The position numbers and the translations under genes are program-made. From Desulfospira joergensenii DSM 10085 (GTDB lineage Bacteria > Desulfobacterota > Desulfobacteria > Desulfobacterales > Desulfobacteraceae), in the NCBI RefSeq assembly GCF_000420085.1, contig NZ_ATUG01000001.1, positions 1,302,001 to 1,366,000 of the forward strand: a stretch of 64,000 nt of DNA. Direction: 5' to 3'. Position 1 is the stretch's first letter, and every line of letters starts with the position of its first letter. Below the pieces are notes generated by a model. The model saw nothing but the letters and a program-made list of their open reading frames with translations, was not told the DNA's origin and ran no database searches. Of this stretch, positions 18,239 to 25,908 are shown piece by piece.

Positions 18239-18691
18239 TCAGGGGGTCACCTCTTTTTGGATGTACAGGATATTGCCTTTTTTATTATACCCGTACCAGG
18301 TGGCATAGCTCTGCATGATGGGAATTCCCCGGCCATGGTCCTCTGCCTCCTCCATCTGAGAAGTCTCCTGCTTTCCCCAGTCAAATCCTTTACCCTGATC
18401 CTCGATCTCCATATGGACAAGGGCCTTGTCAGTGACCTTGAGCAGAAACCCCACATCCTTGCCCGAGTCATTTCTATTGCCATGGCGGACCGCATTTGTC
18501 AATCCTTCCCGCATGAGCAGATTCAGGGCGAACATCTGGGATGAAATTTCAGGAATATTTGTCTTAAGATAGGTCTCGGCGATCCGGCACACTTCATCAA
18601 TGCTCTCCATGCAGGAAGAAAACCCGATGAAAAGAGTGTTCCTTTTTTCAACCACCTTCATCTTTCTGGATTGATCTGCCATATCCATCAC
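18239..18691 (-). CDS. RsbW-like anti-sigma/serine kinase ATP-binding protein
   Basis: 150-aa GHKL ATPase of the RsbW/SpoIIAB class. ATP-lid motifs: MREGLTNAVRHGN (N box), EDQGKGFDW (G1 box) and DHGRGIPIMQSY (G2 box). Such proteins phosphorylate an anti-sigma-factor antagonist (STAS) or bind a sigma factor. No STAS gene lies beside it, so its partner is elsewhere. It is the last of three minus-strand genes (Hpt, receiver-PP2C, this one), with 50 bases between it and the phosphatase gene. Confidence 0.85.
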   Translation of the reverse strand: MMDMADQSRKMKVVEKRNTLFIGFSSCMESIDEVCRIAETYLKTNIPEISSQMFALNLLMREGLTNAVRHGNRNDSGKDVGFLLKVTDKALVHMEIEDQGKGFDWGKQETSQMEEAEDHGRGIPIMQSYATWYGYNKKGNILYIQKEVTP

Positions 18692-18741
18692 CCGGATATT
18701 TCACGGCTTTAATTTTTCCTCCCTTCCGGGAGAAATCGAAT

Positions 18742-19863
18742 CTAGACCTCTATGCAAAGCAGTACGATATCATCCTCGGGCAGGCTGTCCGGGCCGAACA
18801 ATTCCCGGATCAAGGCCTTTGGGGCCTGGTCCAGGGGAACACCCCTCAACCCGGGATAGAGGGAGACCAGGCTTTCCGCCCCGCTCACCCAGGTTACACG
18901 CTTTTCAGCCGACTCCACCAGCCCGTCGGAATAGACAAAAAACCGGTCCCCCGGCTTTACCCGGATCCTGTGGCTGGCAAACCTGGCGTCGGAGAACATG
19001 CCGAGAATATCCCCCTCGGTTTTGATGAGAAAGGGCTCTCCGGCCAGGGGTAGAAAGGCCACAGGCGGGTGGCCGGCATTGATGATGGTCAGGGTCATGG
19101 TGGACCGGTTCAGGTGAAGGTAGGTGGCGGTAAGGTATTTGCTTTCCGGCAGGATCTCCACCATGACGTCGTTGATCATCTTCATGCTTTCCATGGGAGA
19201 GTAAACCGGGGTGCAGTTCTGGGCGAGAAGCGCCTTTACAGATGCGGTGATATAGCTGGTCTCAATATCGTGCCCCGAAGAATCCGCCACAAAATATCCT
19301 GTAATATTCTCGGAAATGTTCAGGATATCGTAAAAGTCTCCCCCGGCCTCTTCCAGGGACTTGTAATAGACACCGAAACGGGCATTGGGGTATTCCCCGG
19401 GCAGGGGCAGCATGGCAGCCTGGGCCTGGGTGATCTGTCTGAGCCTTCCGGCCTGATCCTGGATCAGGGAATTGGTGGCAATGGAGAGCTTGAGATGAAT
19501 CCTGACCCTGGCCAGGACCTCAAGGGGGTGAAAGGGTTTGGTAATATAATCCACAGCCCCCAGGTCAAATCCCTTTAGTTTGGCGTCCACCTCACTGATA
19601 CCGGTCAGGAAGATAACCGGTACGGTACTGGTGGCCGTGTTGTCCTTCAGCTTCCTGATGACCTCAAATCCGTCCTCTTCAGGCATTTCAATATCCAAAA
19701 GGATCAGGTCCGGCCGCCTTTCCACGACCATGGTCCTGGCTTCCGGCCCGTTGTCTGCAATAATCACCTCATACCCTTCCTTGGAAAGGGATTTTTCAAT
19801 GAGTTTTAAGTTCATGAGGTTATCGTCCACTGCCAGTATGGTATAGGCCTGCGACTTTCCCAT
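18742..19863 (-). CDS. Response regulator with PP2C-type (RsbU/SpoIIE) phosphatase output
   Basis: 373 aa. Receiver domain about 5-125 (AVDDNLMNLKLI, phospho-Asp in LILLDIEMPEEDG, Lys in ITKPFHPLE), short coiled linker, and SpoIIE/RsbU phosphatase about 170-372 (ARFGVYYKSLEEAGGDFYD, VADSSGHDIETS, YSDGLVESA, LPEDDIVLLCIEV) with the manganese-binding Asp present. Phosphorylation of the receiver probably gates dephosphorylation of a STAS antagonist, opposing the RsbW-like kinase next door. The Hpt gene 26 bases upstream could feed it phosphate. Confidence 0.92.
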   Translation of the reverse strand: MGKSQAYTILAVDDNLMNLKLIEKSLSKEGYEVIIADNGPEARTMVVERRPDLILLDIEMPEEDGFEVIRKLKDNTATSTVPVIFLTGISEVDAKLKGFDLGAVDYITKPFHPLEVLARVRIHLKLSIATNSLIQDQAGRLRQITQAQAAMLPLPGEYPNARFGVYYKSLEEAGGDFYDILNISENITGYFVADSSGHDIETSYITASVKALLAQNCTPVYSPMESMKMINDVMVEILPESKYLTATYLHLNRSTMTLTIINAGHPPVAFLPLAGEPFLIKTEGDILGMFSDARFASHRIRVKPGDRFFVYSDGLVESAEKRVTWVSGAESLVSLYPGLRGVPLDQAPKALIRELFGPDSLPEDDIVLLCIEV

Positions 19864-19889
19864 GGTTCAATCTCCCTGCCTGGACGGCA

Positions 19890-20198
19890 TCAGCCCTTTC
19901 CCAGGCCGGTTATCTGTTTTTCAAGATCTGAAATATAGGTCTTGAAATTTTCAAGGCTGCCAGCCCTGGCTTGAATTTCCATTTTTTGGGCCAGTCCTGC
20001 CATCTCTTCAAAGCCCAGGTTGCCGGCGGCCCCTTTTATGGAGTGGGCCGCTGCCGCCGCATCTGCCGGAACACCCAAAAGGATTCCCTGTCTGATTTTT
20101 TCAATATCGGCCCGGCAGGTCATTACATAGAGTTCGACCAGCTCCAGAAAATCCTCTTCTTCAATTCCCAGACGTGCTGCAAAACCTTTAAAATCCAT
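19890..20198 (-). CDS. Histidine phosphotransfer (Hpt) protein
   Basis: 102-aa stand-alone Hpt domain. The phospho-accepting His is in AAHSIKGAAGNLG (about residue 53) of a four-helix bundle. The start at 20198 (MDFKGFAARLG, with CGGGAG 6 bases upstream) is chosen over an in-frame ATG at 20456 that would add 86 residues of low-quality sequence across the intergenic region. It lies upstream of and in line with the receiver-PP2C gene, suggesting a phosphorelay from an unlinked hybrid kinase (inference). Confidence 0.85.
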   Translation of the reverse strand: MDFKGFAARLGIEEEDFLELVELYVMTCRADIEKIRQGILLGVPADAAAAAHSIKGAAGNLGFEEMAGLAQKMEIQARAGSLENFKTYISDLEKQITGLGKG

Positions 20199-20308
20199 GG
20201 AAACTCCCGGCCTATTCAGATTAGGATCATTTAAGAATTGATTTGTTGAGTATAAAAAAATATTTCCGGTTTGTAAATGGAATCCCCCTCTGCAACAATG
20301 GGGTTCCT

Positions 20309-20337
20309 TTGACAAAACAAAAAAAATCCCATATTGA
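20309..20337 (+). promoter_or_regulatory. Putative promoter for the small Cys-rich protein gene
   Basis: TTGACA (20309-20314) followed after 17 bases by TATTGA (20332-20337, 3 of 6 matches). It lies about 80 bases upstream of the ATG at 20419. The -35 and spacing are good and the -10 is weak. A bulged hairpin (GGAA, T, CCCC against GGGGTTCC) lies just upstream. Confidence 0.35.
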
Positions 20338-20418
20338 AACTCTGTAAAAAAATCGGTATTAAATGGAAATCCGTTCCTGACCGAGATAAACACGGGTAAG
20401 AGGAATGCCGGAGACCGA

Positions 20419-20592
20419 ATGGGAAAATGCAGGAAACATCCCCACAGGGAAACCAATTATCGATGTGCAAAATATGACACTTATCTGTGCCGGGAATGCC
20501 TCCACTGCAAGGATCCGAAAATTTACTGCAAATACCGGACCTCCTGTCCCATCTACTATATCACCGTCAAAGGATTGGATCCTGATGCCTGA
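20419..20592 (+). CDS. Small cysteine-rich (zinc-binding-like) protein, 57 aa
   Basis: A short gene. It encodes 57 residues with eight Cys and two His in an ordered pattern: MGKCRKHPHRET, YRCAKYDTYLCRECLHC, IYCKYRTSCPIYY. The CxxxH at the start and CxxC-type pairs resemble a B-box or treble-clef zinc site, so a metal-binding protein-protein interaction module is likely. GGAG lies 5 bases before the ATG, and there is a promoter-like TTGACA about 100 bases upstream. Another frame over the same bases is open for 67 codons but has no such order. I do not recognise the family. Confidence 0.7.
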   Translation: MGKCRKHPHRETNYRCAKYDTYLCRECLHCKDPKIYCKYRTSCPIYYITVKGLDPDA

Positions 20593-20682
20593 AATTTCCC
20601 TGCAGTGAATGGCCCGGCTCAAGACAAAACCCGTAAACAGATTTTAATGAAGCCGCACCCCCGAGGCTGAAGATTTATCAAA

Positions 20683-20931
20683 ATGAAAAAAGATACCCAT
20701 AATTTTATCCAGGAGTACAAGGGACTCGGTGCCTTCGGCATGGATCGGAACACCGACGAAGAAACCGTGATGTTCTACCTCCAGAAATTTTCCGAGGACA
20801 GTTTCATGGCGGCGCTTCTGCCCAGGCTTTCCAACGGTGAACTGGAAGAGATCTATATGTTCGTCAACAAAATGCTGAAAAACCATCTCTCCGAAGACGA
20901 GTATCACGAACTTTTCCTCAAGGATCGATAG
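20683..20931 (+). CDS. Small conserved-looking cytoplasmic protein, 82 aa
   Basis: 82 residues, soluble, acidic, predicted mostly helical (ALLPRLSNGELEEIYMFV, KNHLSEDEYHELFL). No signal peptide, no cysteines, no motif I can name. Codon use fits the neighbours and the helical pattern is regular, so it is probably real. Its ribosome site is weak (GAGG about 16 bases upstream). It lies between the Cys-rich small gene and tupA, all on the plus strand. Confidence 0.65.
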   Translation: MKKDTHNFIQEYKGLGAFGMDRNTDEETVMFYLQKFSEDSFMAALLPRLSNGELEEIYMFVNKMLKNHLSEDEYHELFLKDR

Positions 20932-20999
20932 GAACTTCTGTTATTTTTGGTTGTTATCGGTAACCTTTTAAACCGCATACTCCTTTATTTACGATGTTC

Positions 21000-21028
21000 T
21001 TGACTAAACCCTTGGATTCGCATATTTC
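21000..21028 (+). promoter_or_regulatory. Possible promoter upstream of tupABC
   Basis: TTGACT (21000-21005), 17-base spacer, TATTTC (21023-21028). The -35 is good and the -10 poor. It lies 65 bases before the tupA ATG, in the only gap (161 bases) that can hold the operon promoter. Confidence 0.3.
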
Positions 21029-21092
21029 TTTTTGAAGGGACAAAATCATTTTCCATCAAAGGGAAAAATCACTTAATTCAAAGGAGAGAAAA

Positions 21093-21917
21093 ATGAACGG
21101 AAAAAAACTGAAGTCGATCCTTGCCGCTGTCTTGTTTCTGATATTTGCCTCGGCAACCTCCCAGGCTGACAGCCTGATGATGGCCACCACCACGAGTACG
21201 GACAACACCGGGCTTCTGGATTATCTCATCCCCCATTTTGAAAAAGATACTGGGATTGAACTCAAATGGACGGCCACCGGAACGGGCAAGGCCCTGAAAC
21301 TGGGGCAGAACTGTGACGTGGATGTGCTTCTGGTCCATGCCCCCCCGGCGGAAAAAAAATACATTGCCAACGGATACGGAAAAGACCGCAGGGAAGTCAT
21401 GTACAATGATTTCGTCATCATCGGCCCTGAATCCGATCCCGCCGGCATCAAGGGAAAGGATATCTCCGGCGCCCTGGCCGCTGTCAAGGCGGGCAAGGCA
21501 ATGTTCATGAGCCGGGGAGACGACTCAGGCACCAATAAAAAAGAAAAACTGCTGTGGAAGAATGCCGGAATCCAGCTTCCGGATAAAGAGTCCTGGTATG
21601 TCCAGACCGGCCAGGGCATGCTGGCCACCATCAACGTGGCCCAGGAAAGAAAAGGGTATACCATGACCGACCGGGGCACCTATATCAAGTACCAGTCCCA
21701 GCAGGGAGGCAATGCCCCCTTACAGGTCCTGGTGGAAGGGGACAAGATCCTTTTGAACCAGTACAGCGTCCTGACCCTGGATCCCAAAAACTGCCCCAAG
21801 GCCAAGTATGATCTGGCCCTGAAATTCTCCGACTGGATGGCCTCCAAGGCGGCCCAGGACCTGATCCGGGATTTCAGGCTTTTGGGGAAAAAACTCTTTA
21901 TCCCCAATGCCAAATAA
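21093..21917 (+). CDS. tupA: Tungstate ABC transporter substrate-binding protein
   Basis: 274-aa periplasmic protein with signal peptide (1-25, cleavage after SQA). The oxyanion-binding signature ATTTSTDNTGLL follows the signal directly and is characteristic of TupA rather than ModA; GTGKAL and SRGDDSGTNKKE complete the tungstate pocket. AAAGGAGA precedes the ATG. First gene of tupABC; supplies tungstate for tungsten-dependent oxidoreductases such as formate dehydrogenases or aldehyde oxidoreductases. Confidence 0.95.
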   Translation: MNGKKLKSILAAVLFLIFASATSQADSLMMATTTSTDNTGLLDYLIPHFEKDTGIELKWTATGTGKALKLGQNCDVDVLLVHAPPAEKKYIANGYGKDRREVMYNDFVIIGPESDPAGIKGKDISGALAAVKAGKAMFMSRGDDSGTNKKEKLLWKNAGIQLPDKESWYVQTGQGMLATINVAQERKGYTMTDRGTYIKYQSQQGGNAPLQVLVEGDKILLNQYSVLTLDPKNCPKAKYDLALKFSDWMASKAAQDLIRDFRLLGKKLFIPNAK

Positions 21918-21929
21918 CCCGGATCATCC

Positions 21930-22616
21930 ATGGATTATATCGTTGCAGGCCTGATCAAGGCGGTCCAGCTTCTTTTTTCCGGGGATGCCTCCACCTGGAC
22001 CGCCGTATCTGCAACCTTGAAGATCTCCACCTGCTCCATGCTGGTCAGCATCGGAGCAGGTCTTCCCTGCGGATTTGTCCTGGGGTACTTTAATTTTAAG
22101 TACAAAAAACCCTTAAGAACCGTTCTGGATACTCTCCTGGCCCTGCCCACGGTGTTCATCGGTCTTGTAATCTACGCCCTGATCTCCAGCCGGGGCCCCC
22201 TGGGGGAGTTCAACCTCTTGTTCACCCTTACCGGGATCGCCATGGGCCAGACCATCCTGGCCTTTCCCATTGTCACGGCCATCACCGCCTCCATCGTGGA
22301 AAACCTGGATCCGGATCTTAAGCTGACCCTGGTTTCCCTGGGCGCCGGGAAAAAAAACATCATTGCCACCTGCCTCTGGGAGGTGCGATACGGCATTTTG
22401 GCCGCCGCGGTCACGGCCTATGGACGGGTCCTCACCGAGGTGGGCATCTCCATGATGGTGGGGGGCAATATCAAGTATCATACCCGGACCATCACCACGG
22501 CCATTGCCCTTGAAACCAACAAGGGACTCTTTGCCGACGGGATTGCCCTGGGACTGGTTTTGATCACCATTGCCTTTGCCGTCAACCTTTCCCTTTCCTT
22601 CCTGAGAAGACAATGA
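21930..22616 (+). CDS. tupB: Tungstate ABC transporter permease
   Basis: 228-aa inner-membrane permease with five to six transmembrane helices. The ABC-binding loop reads LVSLGAGKKNIIATCLW (EAA-type loop), followed by VTAYGRVLTEVGISMM and the GGNIKYHTRT segment typical of TupB. It starts 12 bases after tupA and overlaps tupC by 4 bases, so the three are translationally coupled. Confidence 0.93.
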   Translation: MDYIVAGLIKAVQLLFSGDASTWTAVSATLKISTCSMLVSIGAGLPCGFVLGYFNFKYKKPLRTVLDTLLALPTVFIGLVIYALISSRGPLGEFNLLFTLTGIAMGQTILAFPIVTAITASIVENLDPDLKLTLVSLGAGKKNIIATCLWEVRYGILAAAVTAYGRVLTEVGISMMVGGNIKYHTRTITTAIALETNKGLFADGIALGLVLITIAFAVNLSLSFLRRQ

Positions 22617-23647
22617 GCCCGGCCCCTGTATTTGAAATAAAGGACCTTGTCCATTACTACGGGGAAAAAAAGGTTCTCGACATTGGGGCTCTTTCCATTT
22701 TCAAAGGCTCCATCACCGGGCTCCAGGGGCCCAACGGAAGCGGCAAATCCACTCTCTTGAAAATCCTGGCCTTTGCCATGAAGCCCAGGCAGGGAGCCGT
22801 TCATCTCAACGGGCAGCCCGAAGTCCCCTTTTCCCCCCGGGTCAGGGCCCGGGTGAGTCTCCTGACCCAGAAACCCTACCTGCTGAAACGGAGCGTTTTC
22901 GACAATGTGGCCTATGGACTGGCCATCCGGAAAGATACCCGGAATCTGGAAAACCGGGTGGGCCAGGCCCTGTCCATTGTCGGCCTGGATTATGAAAATT
23001 TCGCCCGGCGCAAATGGCATGAACTCTCCGGGGGGGAAGCCCAGAGGGTGGCCATGGCGGCCAGGCTCATCCTCAAGCCTGAAGTCCTGCTCCTGGACGA
23101 GCCTGTGGCCAGCGTGGACACCGAGAGTGCCGGCCTGATCCGCCAGGCCTCCCTCAACGCCAGAAAAGAGTGGGGCACCACCCTGATCATTGCCAGTCAC
23201 GATCTCCAATGGCTTTACAAATGCTCGGACACCCAGATCTCCATTTTCCAGGGAAGACTGTTTTCCACGGGCCGGGAGATCATCATTCCCGGACCCTATG
23301 AAAACCGGACAGGAACCCGGACAATGGTCCGCCCCCTGGGGGATATCGGCCGGATCCGGCTGTCCCTGCCCGGGGGGCCGGATCAAACCGCCGTGATACA
23401 AAGGGACCGGATTCGGATATGCCTGTCCGGAGAACAGGCCCATGATCCGGATATGGACAATCAAATCCCGGGACAGGTGATCTCCATGCTCCTGGAAAAA
23501 CAGACCGGAAACATCATGACCTTTATCCAGGTAAATGACCTGAGCTTTGCCCTCAGCCTTTCACCTGAAAACGGATCCCGCCTCGGCCTTGTTCCGGGAA
23601 AAATCGTGGAACTCAGGTTCAGATCCGGAGATATTCAATGGAGATAG
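22613..23647 (+). CDS. tupC: Tungstate ABC transporter ATP-binding protein with C-terminal extension
   Basis: 344 aa. ABC ATPase with Walker A GPNGSGKST, Q-loop TQKPYL, signature LSGGEAQRV, Walker B VLLLDEP and H-loop ASHD. Residues about 255-340 form an additional beta-rich domain resembling the TOBE/MOP ligand domains of ModC; many TupC proteins end at about 240, so this one could sense oxyanion directly. ATGA overlap with tupB. Its stop is 18 bases from the converging MCP-like gene. Confidence 0.92.
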   Translation: MSPAPVFEIKDLVHYYGEKKVLDIGALSIFKGSITGLQGPNGSGKSTLLKILAFAMKPRQGAVHLNGQPEVPFSPRVRARVSLLTQKPYLLKRSVFDNVAYGLAIRKDTRNLENRVGQALSIVGLDYENFARRKWHELSGGEAQRVAMAARLILKPEVLLLDEPVASVDTESAGLIRQASLNARKEWGTTLIIASHDLQWLYKCSDTQISIFQGRLFSTGREIIIPGPYENRTGTRTMVRPLGDIGRIRLSLPGGPDQTAVIQRDRIRICLSGEQAHDPDMDNQIPGQVISMLLEKQTGNIMTFIQVNDLSFALSLSPENGSRLGLVPGKIVELRFRSGDIQWR

Positions 23648-23665
23648 AGTCCGGGAAGGGGATCT

Positions 23666-24511
23666 TTATCCCCCCTGCTTGAGCCTGAGAAGGGAATCCT
23701 TGAACTCATTAATCATGACAATGGTCTCATCAATCATCTCATTCTGTTGAACGGAAATTCCGGAAAAAGCCTCCAGGGTCTGGTTCAGATCCTCAATGGA
23801 GCCATTGATAATTCCCATATTCTTCTCAATGGTGAGGGCCGCCTCTTTTGTCGCCTTTGACATTTCCCGCATCTCCTGGGCTACAACGGCAAAGGCCCGG
23901 CCCTGTTCCCCGGCCCGGGAGGCTTCAATGGTGCCGTTGATACTCAGGATATTGCTCATGGAAGAAATATCCTGGATGGTCTTGAGGATATCGTCGGTGA
24001 CCTTGACATTTTCAAGGACCTGACCGGCGGACTTCTCAATCTCCTGGAAAATGGTTTTTGTCCTTTCGGAAATATCCCTGTTCTTGTCCGTCATCACATC
24101 GGCACTGGAAAATACCCGCTGGGAGGTCTGGTCGATCTGTTCTTTCTGTTCCAGTTCATTCACCCAGGAGGTCATGACCAGGGAGGAAATCCTGGCCAGG
24201 GACTTGACCCGGTCCACGTCTCCGGCGAGACCGAAGGTTCCCACCCGCTTTTGGCCCGCCTGGATTACGCAGTTGTACCCCTCTTTGACAAGGGGATTTT
24301 CCAGGGCATCTTCTGCCGTAACCAATACCTCATCCACTTCCCCGGACATGATCTTCTGGGCTCCGGCATGGGTATCCCCAAGCCGGGTCCGGTCCGAGGC
24401 AATTCGAATCACTCCTGCTTCATCGCAGACGATGACCGGATAGCCGGATTCCTGTTTAACCTGGGACACAAACGCCTCTGCCATCTGCCAGAACCTATCC
24501 TCTATCCCCAT
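23666..24511 (-). CDS. Cytoplasmic methyl-accepting-type signalling protein with sugar-diacid-recognition (CdaR-type) sensor
   Basis: 281-aa soluble receptor without transmembrane helices. Residues about 10-125 match the CdaR-type sugar diacid recognition domain (VIVCDEAGVIRIASD, RLGDTHAGAQKI, GTFGLAGDVDRV). Residues about 150-280 are a short MCP signalling helix pair with the hairpin segment EASRAGEQGRAFAVVAQEMR. The CdaR sensor normally binds glucarate, galactarate or glycerate in transcription factors, so this may be a cytosolic chemoreceptor for a sugar acid (inference). It stands alone between tupC and mltA. Confidence 0.85.
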   Translation of the reverse strand: MGIEDRFWQMAEAFVSQVKQESGYPVIVCDEAGVIRIASDRTRLGDTHAGAQKIMSGEVDEVLVTAEDALENPLVKEGYNCVIQAGQKRVGTFGLAGDVDRVKSLARISSLVMTSWVNELEQKEQIDQTSQRVFSSADVMTDKNRDISERTKTIFQEIEKSAGQVLENVKVTDDILKTIQDISSMSNILSINGTIEASRAGEQGRAFAVVAQEMREMSKATKEAALTIEKNMGIINGSIEDLNQTLEAFSGISVQQNEMIDETIVMINEFKDSLLRLKQGG

Positions 24512-24636
24512 TTACTCTTCCTTTCCCGATTTAATGAGTAAAAATAATTCCCAATCAGAGACATAACACAATTCAAGCCGCTATTGCATAAAAAAAATCA
24601 GATATCTGTTCAATATGTTTCAGGAAATCATTTTGA

Positions 24637-25908
24637 TCAGAAATCGCCGGGAGAGTCAGGCTGGGCCAGGACCAGGAAAAAGAGACGGCCCGGGGTATTC
24701 ATATTTCCTGCCGTAAATTCGGCAAGAGTCCCGCTGCCGCAGAAAAGATCTGCCCGGCCCGGTCCCCGTATGGCGCCGCCGGTGTCCTGGTTCATGACAA
24801 AAAAGGAAGCCGGCGCCCACTGGTCCCTGGGGGCAGGGAATTCAGGATCAGGAAGGGCAGCCATCATAAAGCCAAGCCCTCCCCAGGGGAAAAGCTTATG
24901 GTCTGTTGCGATGGACCGCAAAGGGGTGAGTTCCACCCCGATACTCCCGTAGGGTCCCCCCTCTTCCTGCTGGAAAAAGACAAAACTGGGGTTATGGTGA
25001 AGGACCTCATCCATACGCAGGGGGTTGGCTTCCAGCCAGTTCCGGATGGCCGCCATGGACATATCTTCTTTTAAAATTTCTTCCTGGTCAATAAGATACC
25101 GGCCCACGGACCGGTAGGGATTCCCGTTGGACCCGGCATAGTGGACCCGGATCTCTTCTCCGCCCGGAACCCGGATCCTGCCCGATCCCTGGACTTCCAG
25201 GAAAAACCGGTCCACCCGGTCCTTGAGCCAGATCACCGGCTCTGCCCTGGCGGAAAAATCCTTTAAAAGGTTGATCTCCTCCCGGGTGAAATAGGGAAGC
25301 ACCCGGTTCCCGTCTACCCGTGCGGTCAGGCTCTTATGCCCCTTGTACCGGTCCGAAAACAGGGAGAGATCGATTTTAAGAAGATCCGAGGGCAGGGAAA
25401 ACAAAGGCCACTCAAACTCCGGGCCGGGTGACAGGCTTCCCTCATAAACCGGCTCAAAGTATCCTGTGAACAGGACTTCATGATCCGGGTTTCCCACGCT
25501 TTCGTAGACGATGAATTTCTTTTTGATAAAAGAGTTGAGTTCTTTTACCGAAGGAGACCCGGCCAGAAAATCCCTAAACACCTCAATGGATCGGGCCATG
25601 TGTCCGGCCGGGTATACCTCTCTGCCCAGGGTATAGGTCCGGCCTTTTGGGACCCTTGAAAAATAGGTCAGGCTGTTTTCAAGGGAGGTGCAAAGGTCCT
25701 TAAAACCCAGGCTGTCCTCAAACCGGGGATATTGCCGGGGCTTCAGTTTTTTCAAAGGAAAGCCCTCTTCTCCGGGCCGCATCCCCTTTGAAGGGCCGCA
25801 TCCGAGAAATCCGCCCAGGCAGATAAGAACAAGGACCAAAGCCCAGACGGCCGCTACCGGACCTCCACTTCCAGGCCGGAACAAAGCCATTACTCTATTC
25901 TCCATCAT
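24637..25908 (-). CDS. mltA: Membrane-bound lytic murein transglycosylase A
   Basis: 423-aa lipoprotein that cleaves peptidoglycan glycan strands to 1,6-anhydromuropeptides. A lipobox-like LGGFLGC is near residue 37; MltA domain 1 includes FTGYFEPVYEGS; DRFFLEVQGSGRI and the 3D domain GGLGFMMA...MNQDTGGAIRGPGRADLFCG carry the catalytic Asp. Start ATGs are tandem (25908 and 25905); AGGAG is better spaced for the second. It overlaps the end of rmuC by 14 bases. Confidence 0.93.
   Translation of the reverse strand: MMENRVMALFRPGSGGPVAAVWALVLVLICLGGFLGCGPSKGMRPGEEGFPLKKLKPRQYPRFEDSLGFKDLCTSLENSLTYFSRVPKGRTYTLGREVYPAGHMARSIEVFRDFLAGSPSVKELNSFIKKKFIVYESVGNPDHEVLFTGYFEPVYEGSLSPGPEFEWPLFSLPSDLLKIDLSLFSDRYKGHKSLTARVDGNRVLPYFTREEINLLKDFSARAEPVIWLKDRVDRFFLEVQGSGRIRVPGGEEIRVHYAGSNGNPYRSVGRYLIDQEEILKEDMSMAAIRNWLEANPLRMDEVLHHNPSFVFFQQEEGGPYGSIGVELTPLRSIATDHKLFPWGGLGFMMAALPDPEFPAPRDQWAPASFFVMNQDTGGAIRGPGRADLFCGSGTLAEFTAGNMNTPGRLFFLVLAQPDSPGDF

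Noticed and set aside
20199..20456. Extension of the Hpt protein by 86 residues
   Set aside because: The added sequence has no domain pattern, and a well-placed ribosome site precedes the ATG at 20198.
20405..20608. 67-codon open frame over the small Cys-rich gene
   Set aside because: The overlapping frame at 20419-20592 has an ordered Cys/His pattern and a ribosome site; this one has neither.
20942..20970. Imperfect palindrome GTTATCGGTAAC upstream of tupA as tungstate operator
   Set aside because: Symmetry is poor and no recurrence in the window supports it.
23658..23673. Short hairpin GGGGAT/ATCCCC between tupC and the MCP-like gene as terminator
   Set aside because: No T tail on the plus strand and it overlaps the end of the opposing gene.
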